Below, piece by piece: positions 21,251-33,734 of a DNA stretch of 64,000 bases. Positions within the stretch are counted from its first letter, which is position 1. Each line of letters starts with the position of its first letter. The translations under genes were made by a program, and so were the position numbers. Source of the stretch: Maratus speciosus (lineage: Eukaryota; Arthropoda; Arachnida; Araneae; Salticidae); NCBI GenBank assembly GCA_963932465.1, contig OZ010790.1:353304254-353368253 (forward strand). The letters run 5' to 3'. Below the pieces are notes generated by a model. That model did no database searches and was not told the DNA's origin. It saw only the letters and a program-made list of their open reading frames with translations.

Positions 21251-22017
21251 AAAAACAGCACAGGGGGAAACACGCCTAGCGGATCAAACACATTTGCGAC
21301 TTCTGACAAAATATCTCTTTTAGAATATCTGTCCTTTTTCTCATGGTCTAAAGCAGTGAAACAGAAGAAATCTCCCTTTAAATTCCATTGAATTCCTAAA
21401 ATTTTTATCCCGCCATCTTTAGTCAAGAGCAATGACTCTGTACTTTTCTTAAATTCTTCAGAAATATTCCTCAGTACTCCAGGAACATTTGAAATCCATT
21501 TTCGTAAATTAAAGCCACCTCGTTTCATTAATAATGCCAACTGACTAATTAGTTCCACAACTTCTTCCTCATTCTGGCCGCCAGAGAGAAAATCATCTAC
21601 ATAAAAATCTTTCAACATAGCTGCAGATGAAAAAGGAAAATCGTTTTTCTTATCTAAGGCAAGCTGATGAAGAGCTCTTCTAGACAGAAACGGGGCAGAT
21701 GCCGTACCATAAGTGACTGTTATTAAACGATATTCCTCTAACGGATACTGGGAATTCTCTCTCCAAAAAATTCTTAAAAAATCTCTATCTTCTGGATTAA
21801 TCAAGATTTGTCTAAACATCGTCTCTATATCTGTTCGTACAACAATAGGCATAGCTCTAAATCTTAAAAGAATTGGAAAAAGTTCCTGTTGTATACGGGG
21901 CCCAACCATTAGAAAATCATTCAAGGACACACCTGAGGTATATTTAGCAGAGACATCAAAAACAACTCTTAATTTTGTCGTCGAACTGGATTCACGAATT
22001 ACCGCCCGTAAGGCATG
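21247..22017 (-). pseudogene. BEL/Pao reverse transcriptase, copy B (5' end cut off by insertion)
   Basis: It has the same motif set as copy A, including YVDDFLSGG, and is cut at the same base by the insertion (boundary 22,017/22,018). It differs from copy A at its very end, where ATAAAAA (about 21,250) replaces ATGAAAA; this changes the last residue before the frameshift. Confidence 0.87.
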
Positions 22018-22407
22018 GTGACGTCACAGCGACGTCGTTGTGAAGTCACACTGTGATTTTGTGACCGTCGATGTGACGTCACGTGACGTCGATGTGACGT
22101 TATAGTGACTAGAATGCGAGGTCTTTATGGCCGTTTTAGAGGCCGTTTGTGACGTCACATTGTGACCACTATGTGAAGTCACGGTGTGACAAATTTGTGA
22201 AAAGTGTGTCATTTGTGACTATTTTGGCATTAACTATGTGACGAACTTGTGACGAAAGTGACAATGCTTTGAAATCACATTGTGACCAATTTGTGAAATA
22301 TGTGTCATTTGTGACGAACTTGTCATAAACACTGTGATGATTTCAAATGAAAATCAAATTTCAAATTAATTGCTTAAAAGGCGCAAAGGCGAACATAGTG
22401 AAAACGA

Positions 22408-22478
22408 TTCCATGCTGGCACTCGAACACGGGCCATCAGTATAGCGCACTGATATTCTACCGACTAAACCACATGGAA
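22408..22478 (-). ncRNA. tRNA-shaped sequence, left arm, copy B
   Basis: Same sequence as 12,311-12,381 in copy A: perfect 7-bp acceptor stem, A and B box-like motifs, C at position 33. A tRNA-derived sequence, not a functional tRNA. Confidence 0.6.
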
Positions 22479-22768
22479 CGGTACCCGGCCTGGAAAATTT
22501 CTCACGATTACATGTTGACAAGGTTGAAACTAATTGCTTAAAAGGCAATTTTAATTTGAAATTTGATTTTCATTTGAAATGCTGTATGCAAGGCGAATGT
22601 TTCTCTCTGGAAAAATTTCCAAGTATTAATATAGTTTCAATCGCTGCTGGATTTAATTAAGTTTCGTGTTTGCCCCATGACGGTGGCTCACGATAAATAT
22701 TCCATCTTGTGCTGCGTTTGTAGTCTTGCCAACATGTAATAGGGAGAAATTTTCCAGGTTGGGTATCG

Positions 22769-22839
22769 TTCCATGTGGTTTAGTCAGTAGAACGTCAGTG
22801 CGCTATACTGATGACCCGGGATCGAGTACCGGCGTGGAA
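22769..22839 (+). ncRNA. tRNA-shaped sequence, right arm, copy B
   Basis: Same sequence as 12,672-12,742 in copy A; opposite in direction to 22,408-22,478, within the foldback at about 22,346-22,907. Confidence 0.6.
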
Positions 22840-23496
22840 TATTTTTCACTATGTTGGCCTTTGCGCCTTTTAAGCAATTAATTTGAAATTTTATTTTCAT
22901 TTGAAATATTGTACGCAAGGCGAATGTTTCTCTCTGGAAAAATTTCCAAGTATTAATATTGTGATGATTCTTGTCATAAACGCTATGATAATTTTAAAGT
23001 AAAGTTTTGTTTGAAATATAAAATCTTATCTTTTACCGTACTTTTTAGCAAGATATCCCTATTTTGGAGTCCTATTCTTCTAAAATATTTTTAATTTTCC
23101 ATTTAAAAAACAATGCTTATCAACAGACATCTTTTTTTATTAAGTTCTAAGCTTGATCTTGAATGCAAGATTAATATTAAGAATGTGTAAGCTTTTTAAT
23201 TTTTTGTGATTTGTCATTGCTTTACTAAATACGAACATGGAGTCTAACGGACATTAATGCAACTGTTATTTATAGAACGACATGATAAGCCCTATTTATT
23301 TAAATTTTTTATTCCCGTATATATTGTGTTTTGTGAATATGAGCTAATTAGATTTGGTATGTTTTATAGAAAAAGACTGATCTGGTAAATAGATACAACA
23401 AGTAAGATATATCATGCGTTAAGCATAAATTATAAAACAATTTCCACCTCTTTCTGAATGTTTTAACAAGACATCGGGAGAAATAACGTAAACAAG

Positions 23497-24567
23497 ATAA
23501 CTAACTAAACATGAAAACGCATAAAACATTTGAAAAACTGATTTCAGCAGTTACCATCCATAGCCAAATATGTTTTCCAATTCTTTTAAACAGTCCTGTA
23601 TTTGATCTGTAGATTGATATATATACTATATAATGGAAAAATTTAGTTTATCAAGGAAACGCATAACAGGTTGAAATTCTCTTTTAGCAATTTGTACTAA
23701 TATATGGAAACATACTTAAGTAATTTTGTACAACCCTGTAGTTTACCTAGAACCTTTATTACACGCCACTATTTAGTTAAAATTTAATTCAAGCTAAAAC
23801 ACTCTTAAAACTGCTGAAATCACATTTCCAGAAATTATAATTTATAGACGGCAACGTATCCAATTCTTTGTGTGACCCTGTATATCATTTTATCTATATT
23901 CTACAAACATTTCTTAGAAAATTAAATACAGTGCAGCGTAAAAATGCATAACTTATTTAAAAACCACCTTTAAGCAATACCCAGTAGCCCTTACGAATAC
24001 TTTTGTACAGTCCTGTATATGAATTATAGCATGTATATATATACCATATACTATGCATAAATGTAGTGGATCATAAAAGCGCATATCATAATTAAAAGTA
24101 CATTTCCAGCAATCATCGCTAATGAACAGTACTTCGGATACAATATAGTATCTGAAATATTTTGTGTGTCCCTGTAAATGCTATATACACTTCGTATTAT
24201 ACATGAAATAATTCATAGTATGTAAACCTCAACGACGTATATCAATTACATTACATATCAAATAGATTAACATAAATAAAGTACACCGCGAACAATTCCC
24301 TCCACCCCTATACAATTATGTATTGGAATTCCTTTTTTAGTCCTGTAAATAAACAATAACTATTCTGTGCATTGCATATTTTACGGAATGCACATTTTAG
24401 TGCGCTTCATAAATGCATATCAATTTTATTCTGTTTGAAAGCGTGTAAAATCATTAAAAATCATTTGAAACGATTTTTTCCCCACAGGCCGTAATGTAAT
24501 GGAATACAATTGACTGTCCCTGTAAATGAACTTAACATGCTACAAACTTCGTTACAAATAGGGACCT
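23497..24567. repeat. Seven decayed CCTGTA-core repeats, copy B
   Basis: Counterpart of 13,400-14,470 with the same core positions shifted by 97 bp. Confidence 0.55.
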
Positions 24568-25504
24568 TGCTATGGTAAACGTCAATAACATCCAAAAATT
24601 TCAGGTCAATCCGAGTATATTTACGCTAGTTAGAGCGCGGAAAGACGGCCAGACAAACCGAAGTCATAAACACTTTTCAACTTTATCGGGCCTGAAAAAC
24701 ACTTTATTTCAATGCTTAAATATTATTTTTTTATTTTTTAATGGCAATAAAATAAATGTATCGAAAACGTAGAAAATGAGTTTACAATCAAAGAAAATTT
24801 AATAACTGATTCTGAATGTCTACAATTAAATGTTTGATTAAAATCACAAACAGCAAAAAAAAAAAATGCTTAAATACAATAAAAAAAAATAAATATATCA
24901 ATTTGAAAAACACTAAATAATTAGTGTTTATAATTGTACTATTAAACAACAACACACTACAATAGATGAATTAAATGCATTTAACAATTTCTCAAAAATC
25001 TTTCCATATGTTATAAGGAATTCCTATTATTTTATAATTTTGGCAAATGTTAAATCTGAAAACATTGGTATGAAGATTTAAGATTTTAAATACTAATTTA
25101 AAATATTATTAGCAATGAAAAAAAATTCTTTCAAAAATAAAAAGCCTTTTTCCCAGTATAATGTTAATTTCAAAATTGAAACAGTTTCCTAATATCATTA
25201 TAATCGAATATCATATTTAACTCCAAAATATTAATGACGATAATACTGTGTTAGAACCAGTCTCTGCATCAGCTTTTTTTTCTTCTAGCGATGGCAGATT
25301 AAGATATTTTAAAGCATCGAATCGGAAAAGAATTCTAGATCAGTCTCATTGCATATAACATACTGCAACTATTTAACGCGTGATAATAATCTATCAAACG
25401 GAAATAAAAAAAATTAAATTAAATAAGACATACCTTTTAAGTTCCATAAATAGTTTAATAATATCCGTGTTTTATCCTAAATTGTCAGACATATTTCTGA
25501 CAAA

Positions 25505-25711
25505 ATGACAAAATTGTCAGACATACTTCCCGCGTCAAAAGTTCTGATCCTTATTTTATTCTGCGGTTTAATGAGCGCAGACGATATTGGCAAGCAGGTG
25601 CTTATACTGTATTATTATAATTTTTTTTTTGTAGACAACAGATTTTTAGAGTTTAAATGCGCAATCATTTTATCTTTATGTGAGTGTAATGAAAATTTTC
25701 TATTTGAATGA
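25505..25711 (+). CDS. Small ORF with signal-peptide-like start (insertion, copy B)
   Basis: Counterpart of 15,407-15,613, apparently without change. Because copies A and B are so recent, its conservation between them says nothing about selection. Function not recognised. Confidence 0.25.
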   Translation: MTKLSDILPASKVLILILFCGLMSADDIGKQVLILYYYNFFFVDNRFLEFKCAIILSLCECNENFLFE

Positions 25712-26227
25712 AACACCTGCTTTTTTTTATTTTCTTTTTTTTTTAAGTAAAGTTTGTTTTACACGTAATAAATAAAAATTAGGGATCTTCTTAATAAATG
25801 AAAAGAGAGTATACAGGATAAAAAAATTTTCTTTGTCAATCTGTCATTTTGTTATATTCATTTTCTGTAGAATAAAACAATTTGTAAAAAAGCTTTTTTT
25901 AAAGTCGTATAGCTCTAAAATACGAATTTAAAATACGAATATTATATCATGGGTTTTGTATAAAATTTGTATAAATATTTTTTTCGTAAAATGCTAATTT
26001 TATTTAAAAAGTCTGAAAGAAGTAGAATTTTTTAAAAAATAGTTATTTAAAATAGTTAAACACTAACAGAAAAAAAATATGACTTGAATGCAAATTCTAA
26101 AGCAAGAAATGCATATATGACTAAACTCTGAATACCCTTTCTACGTGCTCATTAAAAGCTACAGACTTAACTGTAATAGAAAATTTTAGTTTGAAACCAC
26201 AGAAGTGTTTTGAATACCACTAGTCGA

Positions 26228-26273
<46 letters not shown>

Positions 26274-26759
26274 CTTCCCTGGAAACTAGATATGTAAAGT
26301 GTACAGATTTAATATTCCTAATTCTGAATATGTTATCCAAATTGCGCCAGTACGTATATTTTTCCGAGAAACACTTTTATAATAATAACAATCAGTGAAG
26401 GATTAAATTGCAATGGTAGATAAAATTTAAATCATAAAAAAAGTATACTTTCACTGTTTTAGATAACAAATTGATAAAATATAGCATGAAAATCTAGTTT
26501 GTTGATACTTGTACCGTATTCTTTCCTTTTTATGCCCCCCCCCACCTCTTTTTATGTCCGAATTTACTATTTCCTATCCACTAATATGTTTTCATTCCTT
26601 ATGTTGCTGTAACTCGGGCATGTTTAAAATATTTCTGTTCATTTTCAAAGATTTTTTATGTTTATATTTTTGTCACACTGTGACTTACAATATGGTGGTT
26701 TTTTTCGTCACATATGTGACGTGCCGTACGTTACATGCAGTGACATAACAGTGACGTCA

Positions 26760-26811
<52 letters not shown>

Positions 26812-26976
26812 GCCAGAAAATATAATTTTACATAAATAACATGTTTTGAATATTTTTTGTAATTTTTTAAAGTTTTCTAAGAAGCTCACATCTCAGTCAC
26901 AATGTGACATCACTGAGTAGTGGCATTTTGGTCACAGATGTGACCTGACCACAGTGACTCGCAGTGACCATGCATG

Positions 26977-28569
26977 CTATGAGGGCGCATGATCAGGTAA
27001 ATAAAAAACAAATGCAGGGACCCTTTCCGATTTGGATATCCGTTCCATATGACACAAATCCGAATATTCTTTCATAAACTCTCTATAGTTTTTATAAGTA
27101 GACTGTTGTTTTGAAAGCTTACGTTCCAAAGTACGAAATCGCTGTATGGCTAATTCCTTAGTATCACCTAATTGCGATGGAGAATCTTTAAATGGAAGTT
27201 TCACAACAAATCTTCCAGAAATATTTCGAAAATAATTGCTCTTAAAATGGTCTTCACATTCTTGTTCTTCCTTAGAAATTCGAACAAGCTCAGGAATGGA
27301 ATCTAAAGACCAAAACTTTTGAACTAAATCATCTAGTTGAAATTGAATATTTTTAACAGAAAATGTACGTTGACTTGTATCAAAAGAGGTAGTTCCCGTA
27401 ATTATCCAACCAAGTTTAGAACATACGGCGAAGGGTAGAGTTTCTTCTCTTTTTATAACTTCCCCTTTAAGCAACGTAAAGAAAGCGTTAACACCTAATA
27501 AGATATCTACTGGTTTTGATTCATAGAATATTGGGTCTGCTAGAACTAAATCATTGAAATTATTCACAATATTTGAAGAAATAGAACTATACGGCACATT
27601 TGATGTGATTCTTTTTATCACAAATGCTCTAGTGGCAAATCTCACTTCAGAATTAAAATGGGGAGTAAAATTTAAATTTACCTCTTCACTAGATTCAGCA
27701 TTATAAGAACCTAAACATGTAATCTGTACTTTAGCAGACTGCCTTAGCAAACATAATTTACGCATACGATTTTCACTTATGAAAGAGGGTTCACTGCCAC
27801 TATCCAGCAAAGCGCGAAAGTTTACAAGATTAACCAATGAGTCACGAACCTTAATCATTGCTGTACAAAGTAGAGTTTGCTTATTTTGCAATGAATGTAA
27901 TCCCGACACAGAGTCGTTTGGAAATTCAAAGATGCTAGCACAAGAAGTTTGATTTAATGACACAGTTGGTCTCGGCTGAAATTCTGGTGCGTTCGGAGAC
28001 AGAGGGCCTGTCGGCGTTTCATTTACACTATCTGAATGAGATTTCGGGTCTCTCGGAAGATCTAAAATTGTATGGTGAGGCTTATGACACACTTTATATT
28101 TACTTAAACTCTTACAGATTTTTGCATGGTGTTTATCTAAAAGACAATTGTAACACAAGTTGTTTCTTCTAATCAATTCTATTCTTTTATGTACACTTAA
28201 CTGCAAAAACTTAGGACATTTATACAACGGATGTGATTCCTTGCATACACAACTATTATTAGAAGACAACAAGGTCGTTAGTTTATCTTTCTTTATTTCC
28301 TTTACTGAGGATTTGCTGTTTTGAAGGGTTCTAGCGTGATCCTTCAAGAAAGATAATAAATTATCAAGAGTTCCCACCTCCTCCTTTTTTAATGTTCTTT
28401 CCCACCAATATCTCGTATTTTTATCTAATTTATCAGTAATTACATAAACAATCATTACTTCCGAAAATCCACTAACGTCTTGTTTAAGCACACTTAACGA
28501 ACGCACACATTCGTTTATAACATCTACTCTCACTAAAATAGACTGTGCATTATCCGAAATACAAGGCAT
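26977..28569 (-). pseudogene. BEL/Pao gag C-terminus, zinc knuckle, protease and RT linker, copy B
   Basis: A 530-codon stretch matching copy A residue for residue as far as I can see, with the zinc knuckle CYNCLLDKHHAKIC and the protease motif LLDSGSEPSFIS. It ends inside the insertion in the same way. Confidence 0.88.
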
Positions 28570-29182
28570 TCCAATTAACCTCTTAATTCATGCATTAATT
28601 AACTCACGCTTATTTGAATATCGCTCCTTTAATATTTCTAAAGCTGTCTTATAGTTTGAATCAGATATTGGAAGACTGAATAATTTTAAGTGCACTGTTT
28701 TTACATGCCGATTTCAAATACTGCAAATTTTGACAGTCTGATAAATTCTCATTATTATCCACACTAGCTTTAAATAAATCATAAAATGATATCAATTCTT
28801 CTAAATTACCACTAAACGTAGGAAGTGTCAATTTTGGGAGCTTTACTTCTGGTATTTGAGATTTAGAAAGACTATTATTTTGATTCGATGCATTTAAAGT
28901 AAATTTTGAGTTTTTTCGGTTAATACTTAACCAAAGATTGTCAAGTTTATCCTGTACGGATTGTTTATCAACAAAATTATCTACATCTTCTTCTTTACAT
29001 TGTGAAAAAATTGCATTAAAATTTTCATGTAATTCCTCATTTAATTTTTCGATTTTATTTTCGAATAAAGCAAGCTGGCTAGAATCAGCCTCATCTATCG
29101 AACTAATAATATTATTTTCTAGTTTAGTAACAGTAGCTTTTAAAACTCGTTTTCTAACTAAAATGTCTTTAAATTCAGTCAT
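28570..29182 (-). pseudogene. BEL/Pao gag N-terminus, copy B
   Basis: Starts at ATG 29,182 and has the same 173-codon open part, frameshift near 28,661 and TGA near 28,589 as copy A. Confidence 0.85.
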
Positions 29183-29383
29183 AATGAGATAATATTAACA
29201 AAAATGACTCACCAAATAGTATAGATGTTTGAATGACGCAGCTTCTTTATTTATTTTCACATCACAACTTCGGAACGATAACATGATTACTCTTGAAAAC
29301 GAAACTCATCTTAAGTTCGTTCTATCACTCGATTAACAAAAAGAAAAAAATATCAAATCTCCGGTAGACGTAACCAAAAATTA
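29183..29383 (-). promoter_or_regulatory. Leader and candidate primer-binding site, copy B
   Basis: Matches 19,095-19,295, including TGGTTACGTCTACCGG just inside the LTR. Confidence 0.4.
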
Positions 29384-29736
29384 TGTAGCGCGCTGGTTGA
29401 AATTGAATAAACACTAACTCGTCAGTAATTCACAACACTTAATAAATAACAAAGTGAACTGTATCACACGTTTAATTATAAACCCTCTTGGTTTCACACT
29501 CTTAGAAAGAATAAAATACATGTCAATAAAAAAAGAACGTTGCCATTTTTTAGAAATTAAACTTACACAAAAATGCTCGCACTGAGCATTGGCAGACGAT
29601 AAATGAATTTCGAACAATCGGCACTAAACTATATCAAGGAAACAATTCTGGTTAAGAAAAATTCAAATTTATGAAGGATTTTTTTTTATTAATGATTGTT
29701 TTTCCTTTTGCAAAGTATAAGAATTGAATTTTTTTA
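29384..29736 (-). repeat. BEL/Pao LTR 3 (5' LTR of copy B), outer tip missing
   Basis: It aligns with LTR 2 up to the T7-A at 29,736, then departs. The last ~8 bp expected at the outer end (CATAGACA on the plus strand) are replaced by unrelated sequence starting TTGAAGG. The 5' terminus of the element is thus lost or mutated, and I could not find a target-site duplication between 9,198 and this edge. Confidence 0.75.
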
Positions 29737-30240
29737 TTGAAGGTTTCTTTGATTCAAAGGACCATTTAAATCATTTAAAATCTAATGTATATTCTGTAAT
29801 TTTTTCTGTTACCAGTGGCAACACGATCTTCCCTAAGAATTTATTTCCTGCTGTCTGACATCCACTATTTAAAAAATGTATATATATACGTATTTGTTAT
29901 TTCGTTTTTCGTAAATTCATTTATTATTTGTTTGAAATATCAAGGCTTCGTGTATTCGTGAACGTTGTGATTGCAATTTCTCATATATAAATATTTGTTA
30001 CATTGATTTTTGGGTTTGATGAACAAAAATATTTATAAAATATATTTTAGGAAAGGAAAAAGTAAGTTGGACAGTCTTTTTTCGCTAAAAATTATATTTT
30101 AATACGGAAACGGGACTGTTTCAATATTGCTTATAAATGTGATAACTAGAACGGCAGGCAGCTATTTTGTATATACGTTTCCAATTACACCATATTAGTT
30201 ATACGACATTTTGTCAAATTTTCTGAAACTGGGGTTAAAT

Positions 30241-30297
<57 letters not shown>

Positions 30298-32643
30298 CAT
30301 GATGTAAAGAACAAACTTGCAAGAATTTTTAAACTTTTTAAAAAAATCTGCAAATTTTCATGAATATACGTTCCATTCTTCCACAAAAAAATACATAATT
30401 TTATAATATCCATATATTCGTAAGCTACAGCGATTGATCATTTCGTGCATTTTATTTTACAGGGTGATCCCAAACATTATCACTTTTCTTTGATTTTTTG
30501 TTGGCCCCCTAATTGTTCTTCTGTTCAAATCGCCATTGATCGCCATGATCCACACCATTATGGCAAATATATCTGATGTATTGGAAAATATATCTAATGT
30601 ATCATATATGGCAGATATATCAAATCGTCATGAAGTCGAACATATTCTTCATAATCCTTAAGTTCCGGAAAAATCAGACAAATACATTTTTAAATATTTG
30701 ACAAAATATCCAAAATTGAACGTGTCCGGTAATTAATGGCCATATAATGTATGTTAAAATCTGACTGAAAAATAAGTCTGGTTACAAAGAAACTGGTTAA
30801 TCAGAGAATCATCCAGAATTTTCCAATCTGCCAGATATATTTCAATCTTAATACAAACGGATAACTAAGTTTTCGGCTAATTAGCGAATTACAAGTTTGT
30901 TTTTCTAATCGGTCTGATATTTTTTTTGCCTATTGCATTAAGCTTCCACAGCTTTATATAACTGGAATATGAAAATTTTCTATTTTATTGTTTTCTATAA
31001 CAATAGCTATTCCGAGTCATGTCCAGAACATGGCTACGAGCCATTGAACTATCCTTCGCTAGTTCCGTAAAACTTTACTGAGCAATGAAGAAGAATAAGA
31101 ATAAGTGGTGCATAAGAAAATGAAAGCACGCACGCACGCGTATTTTTTAAACGTTAGCGCACGTGTGGGAAAAATCTCTCCCCATGTTGTATCCAGTTAA
31201 ATTTTTGACTAAATAAGTTATAAAAACAAATCCATTGCTCTACATTACAAAATGCATCAGTACTACTTATTTTAGTGAAAAAAAACATGCTTTTGAAATT
31301 TATTTTCAGATTTTGTTGCAGTTTCCATAAAAATAACTTTTTTTTTCTTTTACAAAATATGATCACGATTCATTTTACACCTTAAAAAATGAATTATTTC
31401 ACGAATTTGCTATTATTACATTTAATAACTTTTCATCAATATGCAGATGTAGCTTTTATGTTTCATTAAAGTTATTTTAGTGTGTATTATACAATCGGAA
31501 ATGAAGGTATGGAAATGAAAATTTTGTACACGCGCGGGATTATTTAATCCCAAGAGGTATGTTTTTCTACTTCTAGAGAACAAATAAAAGACATTCTTTC
31601 TCTCACCACTTCTCGCACTTGTACTGTACAAGGGATGCCGTAAGCGTCTTAAAAAAATTATGATATTTTTTGAAAGAGAAATGAATGATTGGGGTGAGAT
31701 TCCCCGGCGTGTATGCTTACGACCTAATGTGCAATATTTAATTAGAATTGCTGTAATAAATCCTTTATGTTACACACATTTAGTAAATGTTGATGATATA
31801 AAAGTCGTTTTATGTATTGACAAAGAAAATATAAAAAAAGCTACATATTTATCCTTTAGTATTTAAATAAAAGATAAATATCCATATTAATTATTATGAA
31901 TTTAAGTACATAATTTACGACATTTGTTGCATTAAATTATTATATAATAAGTAAGAATGCTTACACATTCAAACCACAATTTTTATATGTTCCGTTTTAT
32001 AAATTTCATAAAACTGTGGATATATCATTGCAATTTCCATGGAATAGTTTTAACTGACAAATTACTACTAGTTACTCTAATTATGTGCATCTATCAAAAG
32101 CATATGATGTTTTCCAGACGACATTATGAGAAACGTTCAAGCAGTTTCGAATGGCTGATTTCTAGAGTGTTAATCATCGGTAGCCATTAAATGAAAGTGA
32201 CTACGTTCAATATTCATTTGCTATTAAAAGCGTAATATCTGTATTTTGAGGTTGAGAGAAGCATCATAAATTTTGATAAATGGATTAAATTTAAGTTACC
32301 ATCCAAGTAAAATGAAAGCATTTTGTATTTATTTTACCTATTTAAAAATATATAAAATTATGTGCATTTAGAAATACTCGACTTTGATATTATATGTTAT
32401 TGTTTAAAAATATACAAAAGCATTTCAAATATGAAAACAAAATTTGAATTTTTACTGCTTTATTAAGTTTCAAATACAAGAAACAGAATTAACCTTATAT
32501 ATTACATTTATGAATGTATATCCATTTTCCAATATGTACATAAAATAAAACATACATGTACATAACTATATTGAAATACAGTCAAACTTTTTGTAAATAT
32601 AAACAATTTTAACAAATAAAATATTTACAATAAAAATATAATG
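29737..32643. other. AT-rich sequence without a recognised gene
   Basis: Contains an A tract at 30,246-30,293 and a short GCAC microsatellite near 31,126. ACAGGGTGATCC at about 30,461 resembles the end of an arthropod transposon, but no partner was found. ORFs at 31,660-31,866 and 31,957-32,190 show no domain and are probably random. Confidence 0.45.
30246..30293. repeat. A tract of 48 nt
   Basis: Uninterrupted A run. Confidence 0.9.
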
Positions 32644-33734
32644 AACTAGTAAACCCCGCGGCTTTGCTCGCGCAATAGTTGAAATATGCCAAGTGATATT
32701 TGCATGACTATTTTTTATTAGAAGAATACTGTTTGAAATAATTCAAAAATTACAAATTGAGCCACAGTTTGACTAAATTTCATTATAAAAGTGCAATAGA
32801 TAGAAATGAGATTTTAATTATAAGAAGAACTAAAACTAATTCCAATTAAATGATAATTTAGAAAGTTTTTTGAGACTTTTATTCCCATTTCATACGCTCA
32901 TTTCAGTATCCAATTGAAGTTTCGAATTTTTTACCACCTTAGCAAATTTACATCTTAAAATTAACCATCATGTCAAATCCCAAGCTTCTTTTCTAAAAGT
33001 CTACCCCCTCTCTGGTGTTTGTCGTACCAACATAAAATGCCGAAAGAGAGTTGAAATAGAATGTCTCGAAAAATGTTGAAACAGAGACTGTCACCATTAA
33101 TTTGCCAGCATTAACCTTGAAATCGGTTGGTATTTCCTAATATTCTATAGAAACCTGAATTTAGATGTTTTTAAAGGCCTTCTTGTTGTTCCTGCTAACC
33201 AGGTGGTAGTGACACCGGTATAAAATATAGCCCGTATAGGATAAGGGACTATCACTTGTGATTCGCAACCAATAACTTCTGTAATCGGTTTATTATTTCC
33301 TGAGGTTCCATAGAAATCGTAATGTAGGACTCTTTTAGAATGCTTTTCGCTCCTTCCCTTCGCTTCACCCCTTTTTAATTTCGAATTTATTTTCGTCTGT
33401 TCTTAGAGGACATGTATATTTTATAAGTAACTACCGTGCTATATTTAAAATTTCTAGCCTCTTCAGTACCGCAAAAATCGCAATTTAGAAAGTTTTTTCT
33501 CCTGCAACCACGGACATAAAATATAGCTTATGTTTGAGCAGATTATATCATCTTCATTTTGCAACTATTATCTTTGAAATTGGTTTCGTATTTCATACGG
33601 TTGCATAAAAATAGTAATTTAGAACGCTTTTTCGCTCACTTCATCCTTTTAAATTTGGAATTTTCTTTCAACAGTTCTTAGAAATCATTTACATCTTTGA
33701 AGTAATTACCAATCCAAATTTAAAAAGTCCTTCC

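Larger units (their letters stand above)
22018..26986. mobile_element. 4.97 kb unclassified insertion in the RT domain, copy B
   Basis: Second copy of the insertion, at the identical site and flanked by the same GCATG (22,013-22,017 and 26,987-26,991). Differences from copy A that I could see are homopolymer lengths (A, C and T tracts), a T/C change just after the A tract (about 16,185 against 26,278), and an extra A before the T tract (26,761). The GTGAC clusters are at about 22,018-22,337 and 26,676-26,968. Confidence 0.7.
9199..29736 (-). mobile_element. Tandem BEL/Pao LTR retrotransposon: LTR-internal-LTR-internal-LTR
   Basis: One minus-strand element occurs twice in tandem with a period of about 10,090 bp and shares a central LTR. 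The order read on the minus strand is 5' LTR, leader, gag, protease, RT (split by an insertion), RNase H, integrase, 3' LTR, which is standard for BEL/Pao. The internal copies A (9,561-19,295) and B (19,657-29,383) differ at only a few places I could spot, mostly homopolymer lengths. Both are defective in the same ways, so the damage predates the duplication. The arrangement fits unequal recombination between LTRs, not a second retrotransposition. Confidence 0.85.

Noticed and set aside
31660..31866. 68-codon plus ORF with mixed composition
   Set aside because: No domain, no splice or promoter context, and a tail biased by AT content; could not be told from chance.
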